Below are positions 53,553 through 64,000 of a DNA stretch of 64,000 nucleotides, piece by piece. The stretch lies in contig NC_054884.1 of NCBI RefSeq assembly GCF_018320785.1, forward strand, positions 18,539,667 to 18,603,666, given 5' to 3'. This DNA is from Cheilinus undulatus (taxonomy: Eukaryota > Chordata > Actinopteri > Labriformes > Labridae). A program made the translations under genes and the position numbers. Numbering within the stretch: position 1 is the first letter of the stretch; every line of letters begins with the position of its first letter. The notes below the pieces were generated by a model that worked only from the letters and a program-made list of their open reading frames with translations, was not told where the DNA came from and made no database searches.

Positions 53553-54661
53553 ACACAGTAAATTTACCAGAGTAAATTTTTACTCAAATTGAGTAAAAAT
53601 TTACTCTGAAAAACATAACACTTGGTCCCAGTCTATTTGGAGTAAAGTTCACTCTGCTAGCAGAGAAATGTTTTCAGAGTTGTTTTTACTCTAAAGAGTG
53701 GTTTTTATTTAACTCTAAATGATGATTTTATACTCCACAATGAACAAAATAAAAACAACTCTACAGCAATTGTACTCACTACAGAGTAATCCAGACCATA
53801 GTTTATTCATCATAGAGTTGTTTTTTCTCAATACAGTGTTGTATTTAGTCCTTTCGTTTTTATTCCTTATAGGGAACAATTTCTACTCCGTATAGAATTG
53901 GTTAATGGTTATATAGAGCTGTATCTTACTCTAAATAGACTGATCTTCCTCTTAGATATATATATATCTATATATAGAGAGAGAGAGAGAGAGCTACATT
54001 TTCCTCTTATATTCTATATTCTTATAGATAATTCTGGCTTTCAACCTATAAATGGCGTAACAACAAAATAGGTGTTTAAGCCTATACATATTAGGAATAA
54101 TGTTCTTGTATTACAGAAACAATTGTGATAAACATATGACAAGAACTCAGGAGCAGAGGATGAGACAAGGTGGTAAAGTTAAAGAAGTTTATTTGACAAC
54201 ATCAGTGCAAATGATGGTGAGCTGGCTGGTGGTTTGCAGACTCACTGGTAGAGTGATGGAGACACTGCAAAAAAAGAAGACAAGTGGAGTTAGACAAGGT
54301 TGAAAAAATCACTGAAAAATCACAAAGTTATCAAAGGTTGAAAAGCAGTTACCTGATTAGAAGCTGTAGTGCAAAGATGTCTGAAGGTTCATCACCAGGT
54401 AAGGAGATCTTGATTGCCAAGGATTATCTGCAGCTTGGACACCTAACGAGCTGCAGCTGTGACCGTCCATGAGTGATGGCAGCTGAGTTGAATCTTAAGT
54501 GGGTGTGGTTAAAAGATTTACTCCTGCAGAATCTACTCTGTGTTTTTACTCCAACTCTCATGGTGGTCGGTAATAAATATACTCAGTAAAGAGTAAATTT
54601 TACTATTTTTGAGTAAAATACTTTTTACTCTGAAAAAATTACTCGCCAGATTTTCCTGTGT
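53553..54661. mobile_element. DNA element with inverted ends rich in TTTACTC words
   Basis: Left ACACAGTAAATTTACCAGAG; right reversed ACACAGGAAAATCTGGCGAG. Both subterminal zones carry many direct and inverted copies of AGAGTAAA/TTTACTC. About 1.1 kb without a credible ORF. A TA/GA microsatellite lies at 53955-53993. Confidence 0.65.
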
Positions 54662-54769
54662 ATCCTCACCTTTACCTTAACCCTTATTGTATCCCTAAAT
54701 GGAAGTTTAATCTGATTTTATTTCAAAAGTTCTGAGACATATGTTGTTGGTAGGGTGGCCGTATGTTCT

Positions 54770-55010
54770 ACCATTGTTACCTCCGCCAAGGAGGTTATGT
54801 GATCGGCAGGGTTTTAGTTAGTTTGTAAGTTAGTTTGTTTGTTTGTTAACAACATAACTCAAAAAGTCATGGACAGATTTTGATGAAATTTTCAGGAAAT
54901 GTCAGAAATGGCATAAGGAAGAACTGATTAGATTTTGGGAATGATCCAGATCATTTTTTTTTTTTTTAATTTAAAACTCAGGCTAAATTGCAAAGACTTG
55001 TATTATTTAT
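54770..55010. repeat. Dispersed repeat (CCTCCGCCAAGGAGGTTATG type)
   Basis: Begins with a 7-bp palindrome CCTCCGCCAAGGAGG, then CATGGACAGATTTTGATGAAATTTTCAGG, a sequence common in fish genomes. Class unknown. Confidence 0.5.
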
Positions 55011-55689
55011 TATTGTAGTAATATATTCTTTAGTTACTTTAAGATACTTTTGAGTATTGTTAAGTGAGTATGTCTGGGCGATGGGGGGGATCATATCAGA
55101 GTCTGCTTAGGGCCTCACTTTGGCCAGGGGCGGTCCTGGATCAAATTGTCCTTCAAAAGGTAGAGTATCTCAGAATCACTGTATCATGATACTATCAGCA
55201 TCATGGACAAAATTGTATTGTGGTGAAGAATAGAGTCCTATTTGTTGAAATTATTCTTGCTTCAGTAAGTGCTGCAAAGTGTCCTCCTTATTGTGCTGTG
55301 GAAATGGCCACCCTAACGTACGGTCAGTAGCCGCACACTTCTTAGCAGGAATGAAATTTAACATTAAACCATCTTATTGCAAAGGTGGCATCCATCACAG
55401 TACCATGCTTGAAGTCACTGAGTGCTTTTGTATTAAAATAAAATGTTAACAAATGGAGACTGTAAGGCTAGGTGCTTGATTTTATGCACCTGGGGCAGCA
55501 GGTCTGAGTGAAACACTTGAAATCAATTTTTCGATTATTCAATTAACTGTGGCCAAATACTTTTGTTCATATAGCACAGCAACTGCAAATTTTCTGAACA
55601 CTTCAGTTCACGATTTAACCTCATGACTTTGCCAAATTAATGACTTTACAAGTTCCAACAATACAAAAGGATGAAAAAAGTCTTACAAC

Positions 55690-56073
55690 CGACCCCAGTC
55701 TCCCCTACATACCACAGGTACTAAAGTGTTGAATGAAGACGGTCTGAGTGGCAGTCATTCCGGACTTTTAGGTTAAAATGACTTGGGAACAGCATTGACC
55801 ACTGTAGGCCTACTTCTACTCAGGTCAGATTTGTGGCGCCATTCTTTCCTCTCATCATCTGTAGGCTACCTGTAAGAGCTCGTGCCAGTGCAGCCTGTGA
55901 CGTTTCCTGATGATGCGTTGATGCATCTTGACGGCTGGATGAAGACGTTTCTCTCGGCTGTGAAGGAAGAAGGGAGGGGGAGAGACGGCGGGGAGGAGGA
56001 AGACAGTGAAAGAGAGTCGACTGATCGATTAGCCCAGCCTAGTCCCGAGAGAGACTGAAGAGGAGAAACAACG
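55690..56073 (+). promoter_or_regulatory. mmp25: Probable mmp25 promoter and non-coding first exon
   Basis: CpG-richer DNA ending in a good donor (AACAACG, then GTGAGC at 56074). The next exon starts after CCTCTAG at 56150, 15 nt before the first ATG. Confidence 0.5.
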
Positions 56074-56165
56074 GTGAGCTTTTGTTTCACTTCTCTTTTC
56101 TTTGGGATACTTTTAAGGAATGAGAAGCGAGAAATGTCTGTTTCCTCTAGAATTACGATAAGTTC

Positions 56166-59100
56166 ATGACAATGGAGCGTTCTGTTGTTGCAGTGACTGG
56201 GATGGAGTTGGGTGTTGTGCTGTGGATGGTTTTCACCTTAACTGGAAGCACATCAGCAGTGCCAGTGACGGACCAGTACAGCAGAGCCGTGGTATGTATT
56301 AAAAAATCTACACACGTGCTTAAATGCTCTTTAATTTCTTTTTCTTATTATTGTGATAGTTTTGGCATTTTTGATTGAGTTTAATGGGACTGTAATATAG
56401 GCTGGTTGTTTTTCAGATAATAGATGCATTGATATTTCTGTTAATGTCACTGTAATGTAAATGTTGTAGCATACGGAAATAGAGATCACTTAAGTCATCA
56501 GCAGGTTGTGGTTAAATAAATTAAGTTTTTAACAGCATGTGTAGTCCATTAAAATCCAAACATTTATTGTCCTATCAGCCACTCTCAAAGTTTTTTATTT
56601 GGTCATGGCAGGATGTCAGAAAAAGCACATACATTTTACAGGCTCTGTTACACATGTGTCCTGATGACTCACCCAAAAGTGGGTTGTAGAGCTGTTTAAA
56701 GGGGGTCTCGATATGTGCCTGGGAAAAAATGTGGCAAAGAGTCTATAATGTACGGAAGCCCTGGGTGGACTTTTATGTTACACATGACCACATGTAAATT
56801 TGGTTATTATCTCTTGATCTCAATCTCATATCTCATAATCTTGCAATAGAAAGGCTGGGTATCCCATGATAATGAGTAAATTTATCATGATCTCTAGAAA
56901 ACAACCAAAATGAATTTGTGATCACAGGAAGCTGAGTAAAAGGAAACAGGCATTCATGTTCTCCCAGCATGCCTGTTAGCAAGGCCTAAGTCACAAATGT
57001 TTTCTTAAAAGCCCAGAATCCTTCTAAGGCTGTCTGACTGCAGACCACCATTGTCAGGATGGAAATACAAAAACTTTCAAAAGATACACTTCCGGTTAGG
57101 GTTCGAAGAAAGGTTAGGTTTACAGTGCAGGATAGGGTAGAAACAGCCTAAACAGTAGTAAGACTTATCAGTTTTGTTATAAACTTTAAAGTCCCTGTAA
57201 AGTGATGAAAAAGTCTTTATTTTAGGTTTGTTGTATGAACCACCAGGCCAAATGCCAGTCCTGAGAAACATTTTCAAGTTAATAAAAAATAAGCTTCAAA
57301 ATCATGAAAAATTAGGCAGCTGCACTCTGATCAGGAGCATTTTTCAAAATCTGAGAGGGTCGTATTTTCCTGAATTGGCGGGGCTTCAGCTCCTTCAATC
57401 GACACGCTCACACCACATGCTGATTTTACTGCCTCATTTTTCATGATTCTGAAGCTTAATTTTATAAACTTAGAGATGTTTTTCAGGACTGATGTTTGGC
57501 CTGGTGATTCATAACGCAGTAGCCTGTCATTCAACAAACCTAAAATAAAGATTTTTTTTTATCACTTTACGGGGACTTTAATTTTCATTTAACTAGCTAG
57601 CTGGCTAATTGGCTGATTTTGATGGCAGCAACACATCTGGCTAATGTTGCATTTTTTACATGCATGTTTAGGCTTGTCTCTTTGTTCAGTTTCATGTTAC
57701 ATCTAAGGTTAAAACTGCACCATTTTCATTCAGTACATCAAAATTGTTGAATATTTTCAGAAATTTGTGTTACAGTTACTCATTAAGGAGGATGGGTTGT
57801 AAGACTAGAGCAGTTGAGACCCCTTGTTCTTAACAATAAACTCAACACAAACATTGATAGATAAGTAAGCTGTCATTGATTTTAAAGTCTTTTCAATCAC
57901 ATTGTTACCTAGTTGGGAAATATCTTAACTTCCTTTGTCCAGTCACGCACTTCCCTAAAATATACACATACTTACAACTTAACACATATGAGTAGCAGTG
58001 TTTGAGATGATGGGAAAGAAATGTTTCTCTGTGTACAGTCTCTGTAAGTTCAGAACAATTTTATCTATATATATATATGTTTTTGTCAGAAATTGAATCA
58101 AATGATTGAGTTTAAATCAACACCTGCCGGATGTGGGCTTTACGCCCAGTGTTAACCACCTGAAAGACATCTGTTGATGAATAAGCCCACGCCTCTCGTC
58201 TCAAAGCCATACACAGCACACTAAAGTTGAGGAAACAGAGAAGGATGGGTAGGTTTCAAAATTACTCTGAAATAACCGATTTCACTCATGGTGACAGAGA
58301 TACAACAGGAAAAACACAGCAACTAACGTATCAGCATGTGCACTTTGTCCTATATTCAGTTACTTTGAATAGAGCTTGCGGTATGCAAATAAACCATAAT
58401 ATGTTGTTTTATCCCATTAAGCAACTCACTCAAAGTGGACTGGATCATATAATATTCATAAGGAAAAGACTGACACACTTTTTATGAGGAAGGTTCTCTG
58501 TACTATCTGAAGTAACATGAAGCATCATGTAGCCTACATGATATCACCAGTTACAGGAAATATTGAAGTTGACTCATAATAGTGATCGATATGTGCAATA
58601 TTGTTTTAGTTAAGTAATCACCCTTAAAATGTGGCAACTGTGTTTTTTAAAAAACGATGTCATAACGTACATCCTGCTGTTTGGGATAGAGGGACAAATT
58701 TAGGTAGCACTGAGTGATTACAGGAACCTTCAGGGGACCAGCCTATAATGCTCCTATTTGGTCCCTGCATCACCTTACTGAAACATGCTCTACCAACATA
58801 ATAAAGACTTTTAATATACTTTTGTTCATTTTATTCTGGCGCAAGTGCCTTTTTTGGGTGCAATAATCTTTTAATATCTCTACAATGTTAGTGCTGCTTT
58901 GATTGTTCTTACAGGCATTTGTAATTATTAGATATTAAAAGATAAGGACAAAGAAAGTAAGTAGAGTGGGGGAGAGGACCTGCAGTAAAGAACCTAAGCT
59001 GACATGGACCTTGAGCAGCTGTTGTGAGGATACTTATACTGTATGTGCATGCTTTACATGAGGAGCGGCCACAAGCGTATCATTAGATAATGTGAATTAC

Positions 59101-62100
59101 TAAGTAGTAGTGGCATTTTGGCTGCCTGAAGGTGTTAATTTTTGAAAATGGCTTCCGGAGTGCAAATCTTGTAAACGTATTAGACTCTTTACTTCTGTGT
59201 GTTTCTTGCCCATTTTCTGATTTGATCACTTTTAGTTAGGCTCGGTGACACTCTGACTAAACATCAGTGCGATATTGGTAGTGATACATCTGCTCTGAGT
59301 CATCAAATACAACAAGATGTTAAAACTGCGTTTAATAAAAAGCACTAACATTGACATGAAACTGGTTTAAATTAATCATTTCATATCCTGTGAGTTATAT
59401 TCATTCAAGTACAGACAACCAAGACAAAAAATGCCAAATTTGTTCTTGTTTCCTTTTTGTCTGCCCAGGATTGGTTAAGCAGATATGGTTACCTTCCTCC
59501 TCCTGACCCACGAACAAGTCAGCTACAGACCAAAGAGGGGATCGAGAAGGCCATCCGTGTTATGCAGAGATTCGGAGGAGTTCCTGAAACAGGACAGCTT
59601 GGTAACAACTTCACAGCTTAGATAAAACAGGAGAAGATATTACAAATACGCACGTGGACAAAACTGTTGGTACCCTTCTGTTAAAGAAAGAAAAACCCAC
59701 AATGGTCAGTGAAATAACTTGAGACGGACAAAGTTATGATACAAAAAAATGTACCGAATTTTTACTAATGAAAATTGGGCATTGCTTTTGAATTGTGGTT
59801 CAACAGAATCTCTTTAAACAACAAGCTAATGAAACGTGCTTGGACAAAAATGATGGTTCCCTTAGCAATATTTTGTTGCACAACCTTTTGAGGCAATCAC
59901 TGCAATCAAACGATTTCTGTAGTGAGAACTCTTCACCTGTTGACAGATATGTTGGCTCACTCCTCGTGAGCAAACTGCTCCTTCTGTCTCAGGTTTGAAG
60001 GGTGCCTTCTCTAGACTGCGTGTATCAGCTCCTTCTGCAGATGTTCAATAGGATTTAGATCAGGGCTCATAGAAGGCCTCTTCAGAATAGTCAAATGTTT
60101 TGCTCTTAGCCCTTCTTGGGTGATTTTAGCTGTGTGTGTTTTGGCTCATTATCCTATTGGAGGACCAATGACCTGTGAATGAAACCAAGCTTTCTGACAC
60201 TGGGCGCAATTCACTCCAGAATTCCTTGATAGTCTTGTGATTTCCATGTTTCACTGTAGGTGTAGTGACCTTTTTTGTATGCTTCATTTTTTGCATCTGT
60301 GAACATAGAGCTGATGGGACTTGCCAAAAAGCTCCAGTTTTGTCTCATCCATTTGAAGGACATTCTCCCAGCTTTGTGGCTTGTCAATGTACATTTTGGC
60401 AAATTCCAGTCTGGCTTTTATAGGATTTGCTTTCAACAGAGGAGTCCTCCTCAATCGTCTTCCATTAAATCCACTTTGGCTCAAACAGCTACAGATTTAC
60501 CTTGACCTTGGAGTTCACCTCTAATCTTAGGAAGTTGTTCTGGGCTCTTTGGTTGCCATTTATATCATCTGTCTTCAATTTGTCATCAATTTTCCACATC
60601 CAGGGAGATTGGCTATTGTCCCTTGGACCTTAAACTAAGGATATTCCTAAGTGTCTATTTCCCTATTCGGCTAAGCGCTTATTTACATTTTGTTTAACCA
60701 ACTAGTCTAAAGAGGAGAAAACCCCTTAGAAAACAGTCAAATTCCTCACAGGGTCATTGTGTCAGCGGGTGTGATGTTAGGCTGATATACTCTACAGATA
60801 ACCTTGCAAAGCAGATGGATACGCCCCTTTCCTTGTTTTTCACTGGTGAATCCATCTTGTTAAGCTCCCATCTGAACCGTTTGGACCCGATTAGAAAGTG
60901 ACAGAACCAATTCACGACAAGGGGCAGTACTTTCAGGTGCAAACAAGCAGCAGCAAGAGCTGGTGCAGTTATGGAGGAAGAGATTAGCGCGGATGCTGCT
61001 AAAGTACCAGTTTTATCAGAACTTGATGACATTTCTTTGTTAAAAGAACAAAGAACAGCACTGAGTAGATTTCTTTTCAAAAACGACAAAAGTCGTGTAC
61101 TTACATGTCTATAGTCGCCATGTTTCGCGTTATTCTCAGTAGCTGTGAATGCACAGCTCAATAGCTGCTACGTCACGTGTTTTGTTCCTCTGATTGGCCA
61201 GTAGAGATGTGACAGACAGAATGTTCATCCAATCACACTCCAATTTTTTTTCAAAGCCTTTGCCTTTTCTCAAACGTTTCCTATTGAAGCTTTCCCAGAT
61301 GGATGTGTGAAACACATCCATCTGGCGATTTAGGTTACTCTACAGAGTGGCTATCATTAAAAGCTAGCGCTGTCCCTTTTTGCATATTAATATCATGCTA
61401 TATATATATATATGTTTGTCCTCTTTTCACATGGGTGAGAAGTTATACACGAGTTCAACCCTCGTCAGCCTACATACCACTTTATTTCAATTTACTACTT
61501 TAGAAAACTGTCGTAGTACGGTCTTCTTACTACATGCTAACCGCTAAGCCACTGCTGAGCTTCTCATATTTACATCCGGTGAAGTGCCAGAGAGAAAGGC
61601 ATCGGCCATTAACTGAAGCTACTGCAGCCTCTAGTGGCAGGAGGTCCATTACAGTTTAAAAGAGCATTATTGACAGAGATTTCAAGCCTGTGTTCATTAA
61701 AAGTGACAGGTAATTAGTTTAAACAACTAGTAAATCCTGCGCCTAATTTGATGAATGAATTTAACCATTTTACCGATTAACCATGTGGACACCTACCCTA
61801 AACTTCTGAATAACATGTGCATCTGTACTCACAGGAACATCAAGCTGCTTGGAGATGGTCTTATAGCCTTTACCTTTAACATACGTGTCTATAAGTTTCC
61901 TTTCTTTTTTAATTTTTTTTAAGCTTTTTCATTCCTTTATTAGAGGAAGAACAGTGGATAGACTCAGAAACGAGGAAGAGAGTGGGGAGAGACATGCGGT
62001 AAATGGCCAGTGAATGGGGTAGCACCTTAAACCACTCGACCATCTGCATGCCCCATTAAGTTTTTTTCTAATCTCGTAGTAGAAGTGTCTCCTTAGCTTT

Positions 62101-62689
62101 CTGTGGTCCATGTTCAGTGTGGTACACACCATGACACCTAACAGCACAGTGACTACTTTTAAATAGGCAGACTGACAGTTTTTCCAAGTTTAAAGAGACC
62201 TGTGATGCTAATTACAGGACACACCTTTTTGTAACATGTCCCTATGATTCAATTTTTTTCAACCTTTTCTAGGGGTAGTTTATTAGTTTGTTTCCATTTT
62301 TTAAATTATTCCATTGAACCACAATTCAAAAGCAATGTCTGATATTAATTAGTACATTTTTAGTATTTATTTATTTATTTATTTATTATCACTTTTGTCA
62401 GCCTCAAGTTATTTCAGCGACCATTGTGGTTTTTTCTTTCTTTAACAAAAAAATACCAACAATCTTGTCTAAGTGTGTATTTTCACATTATCAGAGCCTT
62501 CATTTCCTGTTATTTGCTTTTAACAATATAATAAACTTCTATTCTAGATGCTGCAACCTTCAAACTCATGTCCACACCACGCTGCTCCCTGCCTGATATT
62601 GTTGGAAGTGAAGAGATGCTGAGAAGAAGGAGGAGGAAGAGATACGCCCTGTCAGGCCTTAAGTGGCATAAGACAGACCTCACATGGAG
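56166..62689 (+). CDS. mmp25: Matrix metalloproteinase 25 (MT6-MMP), N-terminal part
   Basis: A membrane-type, GPI-anchored metzincin protease in its family. Exons: 56166-56291, 59469-59601, 62548-62689; they encode 133 residues and phases agree. The catalytic domain and hemopexin repeats lie beyond the right edge. Signal peptide about 1-34. Prodomain [12 protein letters not shown] (from 43) and [14 protein letters not shown], the cysteine switch as TPRCSLPD (Cys99), and a furin site RRRRKR (113-118). [16 protein letters not shown] then starts the mature enzyme. PRCSLPD and YALSG favour MMP25 over MMP17, though MMP17 is the close alternative. The second ATG (56172, A at -3 and G at +4) has a better context than the first. 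Intron 1 is 3.2 kb, intron 2 is 2.9 kb, and both are full of repeats. Confidence 0.92.
57187..57579. mobile_element. Foldback MITE with arms over 120 bp
   Basis: The left half from AAAGTCCCTGTAAAGTGATG and the right half reversed from AAAGTCCCCGTAAAGTGATA match almost throughout. Shared parts include TCTTTATTTTAGGTTTGTTG, ATGAACCACCAGGCCAAATG versus ATGAATCACCAGGCCAAACA, and AAGCTTCA(A/G)AATCATGAAAAAT. The whole element could fold into one hairpin. It lies in mmp25 intron 1. Confidence 0.85.
57590..59460. other. mmp25 intron 1, remainder
   Basis: AT-rich intron. The ORF at 58227-58487 has no recognisable product. Confidence 0.4.
60670..61750. mobile_element. Insert within the Tc1 element
   Basis: Possible inverted ends: TAAGCGC-TTATTTACATTTT-GTTTAACC (from 60670) against TTAGGCGCAGGATTTACTAG-TTGTTTAAAC reversed (to about 61750). 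It encloses MITE family A copy 2. Boundaries are approximate. Confidence 0.4.
60799..61337 (+). mobile_element. MITE family A, copy 2
   Basis: Ends TAACCTTGCAAAGCAGATGG and AGGTTA (61337). Near the right end CCAGATGGATGTG/CACATCCATCTGG forms a 13-bp-arm hairpin with a 5-base loop. From 60972 it reads [20 protein letters not shown] and then [16 protein letters not shown], open for about 39 codons before a stop at 61112. About 80% similar to the 43190 copy by eye. Confidence 0.75.
61905..62065 (-). repeat. SINE-like repeat, fifth copy, inside Tc1
   Basis: Full layout: T-run, CATTCCTTTATTAGAGGAAG, ACAGTGGATAGACTCAGAAAC, GAGAGTGGGGAGAGACATGC, TTAAACCACTCGACC. Inserted in the Tc1 transposase reading frame, hence younger than it. 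Confidence 0.65.
62364..62390. repeat. (TTTA)n microsatellite
   Basis: About six units. Confidence 0.9.
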
Positions 62690-63224
62690 GTGTGTTTCCT
62701 GTCAGACTACACTGGGGGTTTTATGTCTTTTTTTATGAATCATAAAGCTGTATGTATCACAGGTTTGGTGGTTTTATTTTTGGAGAAGTATGGGTTTCTG
62801 TAGCTTTGTCTGTGTTTCTTGTTTATTTTTGTAACTGGTAAACTGGAAATTTGTGTTGTCATGTGATGACCTTTCTAATCAAATATAGCTTAACACAAGT
62901 ATGTAGAAACTTGCGGTGTACCAGGTCAGAGATACTTTGGTGAAAACATTAATTTGAATACAGACACTTACTGGATTAGGCAAAGTTAATTTTTTCTGAA
63001 ACATGTGTCAACAAGACAGCTACTGTTAAAAGGTCTGGCATCAGATATGAGAGATGTTACAAACAGAAAAACAGATTATTCAAAGACACCAAAAAATTGG
63101 GTATACTCCATAGAGATTGAAAAATGAGTGTGTATACTGCATACTTGTGTATACCCTGCACTACACCACAAGCAATGGACTGAGGTGTCCTGATTTATAC
63201 TGATTTTCAGGGGTCAGTGATCCA
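62690..63224. other. Start of mmp25 intron 3
   Basis: AT-rich intron DNA after donor GTGTGT; nothing else seen. Confidence 0.5.
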
Positions 63225-63960
63225 ACAACAGTGCCTATAAAAAGTATTCTCCCCCTTGGATGTTTTACCTTTGTATTGATTTTTATAAATCAATAATGGA
63301 GAATATAATTCTGCATTTTGGACAAAACAATTACAAAACATTCTAATGTACAAGTGAAAACAGATTTCTACACAGTCAAAGTTTTATGGGAGAATGGCAA
63401 AGAAAAAGACACTGCTAAAGAAAACATATTCAATCTCAACTAGAGTTTGCCAAAAGGTACTATATGTAGGAGACTCCATGGTCAAGTGGAAGAAAGTTCT
63501 TTGGTAGGATGAGACCAAAATGGTGCTTTATTGTCATCAGACAAGATACAAATCCCCACAAACACACCATCCTGACCATGAAGGAAGGTGGTGGCAGCAT
63601 CATGCTGTGGGGATGCTTCTTGGGAGCCCTGGAAGGCTTGTAAAGGTAGAGGGTAAAATGAATACAGCAAAAAATAAAGGAAAATCAGGAAGGATAATCG
63701 TATGCAGTCTGCAGCAAGAGAACTGCAGCTTGGGAGAAGATTTGTTTTCCAGAAAGACAATTACTTGGCGAAAGCTACACAGACATGGCCTAAAGACAAC
63801 AAGGTTAATGTTCTGGAGTGGCTGAGTCAAATCCCAGACCTCAATCCAATTGAGAATTTGTGGCTGGACTTGAAAAGGGCTGTTCACACCTGGTCCAGCG
63901 TGACACATTCAGCTAAAGGTTGACACAGTCACCTGTTAAACCAAACAATAGGACTACTTT
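63225..63960 (+). mobile_element. Tc1/mariner copy, 5'-deleted transposase
   Basis: It starts with a Tc1 end (GTGCCTATAAAAAGTATTCTC, then CCCTTGGATG) and jumps within 150 bp to the C-terminal half of the transposase. Pieces include KFFGRMRPKW-like WxDET remnants, HHAVGMLLGSPGRLVKVEGKM and [21 protein letters not shown] (the DLNPIENLW motif is diagnostic). The frame is broken near 63600-63700. Same family as 28380-29345. Confidence 0.85.
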
Positions 63961-64000
63961 GTACTTATTGTGGAAAAACCCAGATTTTATACTAAAGACA

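Larger units (their letters stand above)
59657..62469 (-). mobile_element. Tc1-like transposon, inactivated and interrupted
   Basis: Terminal repeats GACAAAACTGTTGGTACCC (59657) and, reversed, GACAAGATTGTTGGTATTT (62469), followed by a shared AAAGAAAGAAAAACC(A/C)CAATGG. Minus-strand transposase pieces are [15 protein letters not shown] (HTH, near 61850), [13 protein letters not shown], and [12 protein letters not shown] (a catalytic-Asp motif). Frameshifts and stops are frequent. The ORF is split by an insert (about 60650-61780) and a SINE-like repeat (61905-62065). Confidence 0.85.

Noticed and set aside
54100-54472. Two ORFs inside the 53553 element
   Set aside because: No transposase or zinc-finger motif; short and compositionally random.

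Overview
This is vertebrate nuclear DNA, almost certainly from a ray-finned (probably percomorph) fish. The genes have GT-AG introns, intergenic DNA is AT-rich and full of Tc1/mariner, hAT-like, piggyBac and MITE-type repeats, and one gene is the homeodomain-only Pax6 relative pax10, found in fish and some other vertebrates. There are no bacterial operons, CRISPR arrays or viral genes.

Five genes were reconstructed exon by exon from splice signals and reading phase. (1) vkorc1, minus strand, first two exons at 975-1560; the last exon lies left of the window. (2) mapk7 (ERK5), plus strand, coding exons 6132-12307, 1,114 residues, with a probable 5' UTR exon and promoter at about 3230-3569. (3) A trypsin-like, probably GPI-anchored serine protease of the prostasin/PRSS family, minus strand, 13071-23410, six coding exons, 310 residues. 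Its 6.9-kb third intron holds a dead piggyBac element. (4) pax10, plus strand, 35947-46752, seven coding exons, 287 residues, with a homeodomain but no paired domain. (5) The 5' end of mmp25, plus strand, 56166-62689, three coding exons running off the right edge.

mapk7 and the protease are convergent, with poly(A) signals about 340 bp apart. The protease and pax10 are divergent, separated by about 11.5 kb of repeats and possible regulatory DNA. The pax10 introns hold non-repetitive, homeodomain-site-rich stretches that look like enhancers. They also hold a TTAGGG-containing 58-bp minisatellite inside a MITE, and a roughly 140-bp (CT)n tract abutting a splice acceptor. The mmp25 introns hold a long-armed foldback MITE and a nested Tc1 element.

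The genes do not form one pathway. Two encode likely GPI-linked surface proteases (prss-like, mmp25), and the vkorc1, prss-like and mmp25 content recalls human chromosome 16p. Most of the remaining sequence is dispersed repeats. I found no convincing unknown multi-gene system; the most unusual items are pax10 with its intron architecture and several undescribed-looking MITE families.
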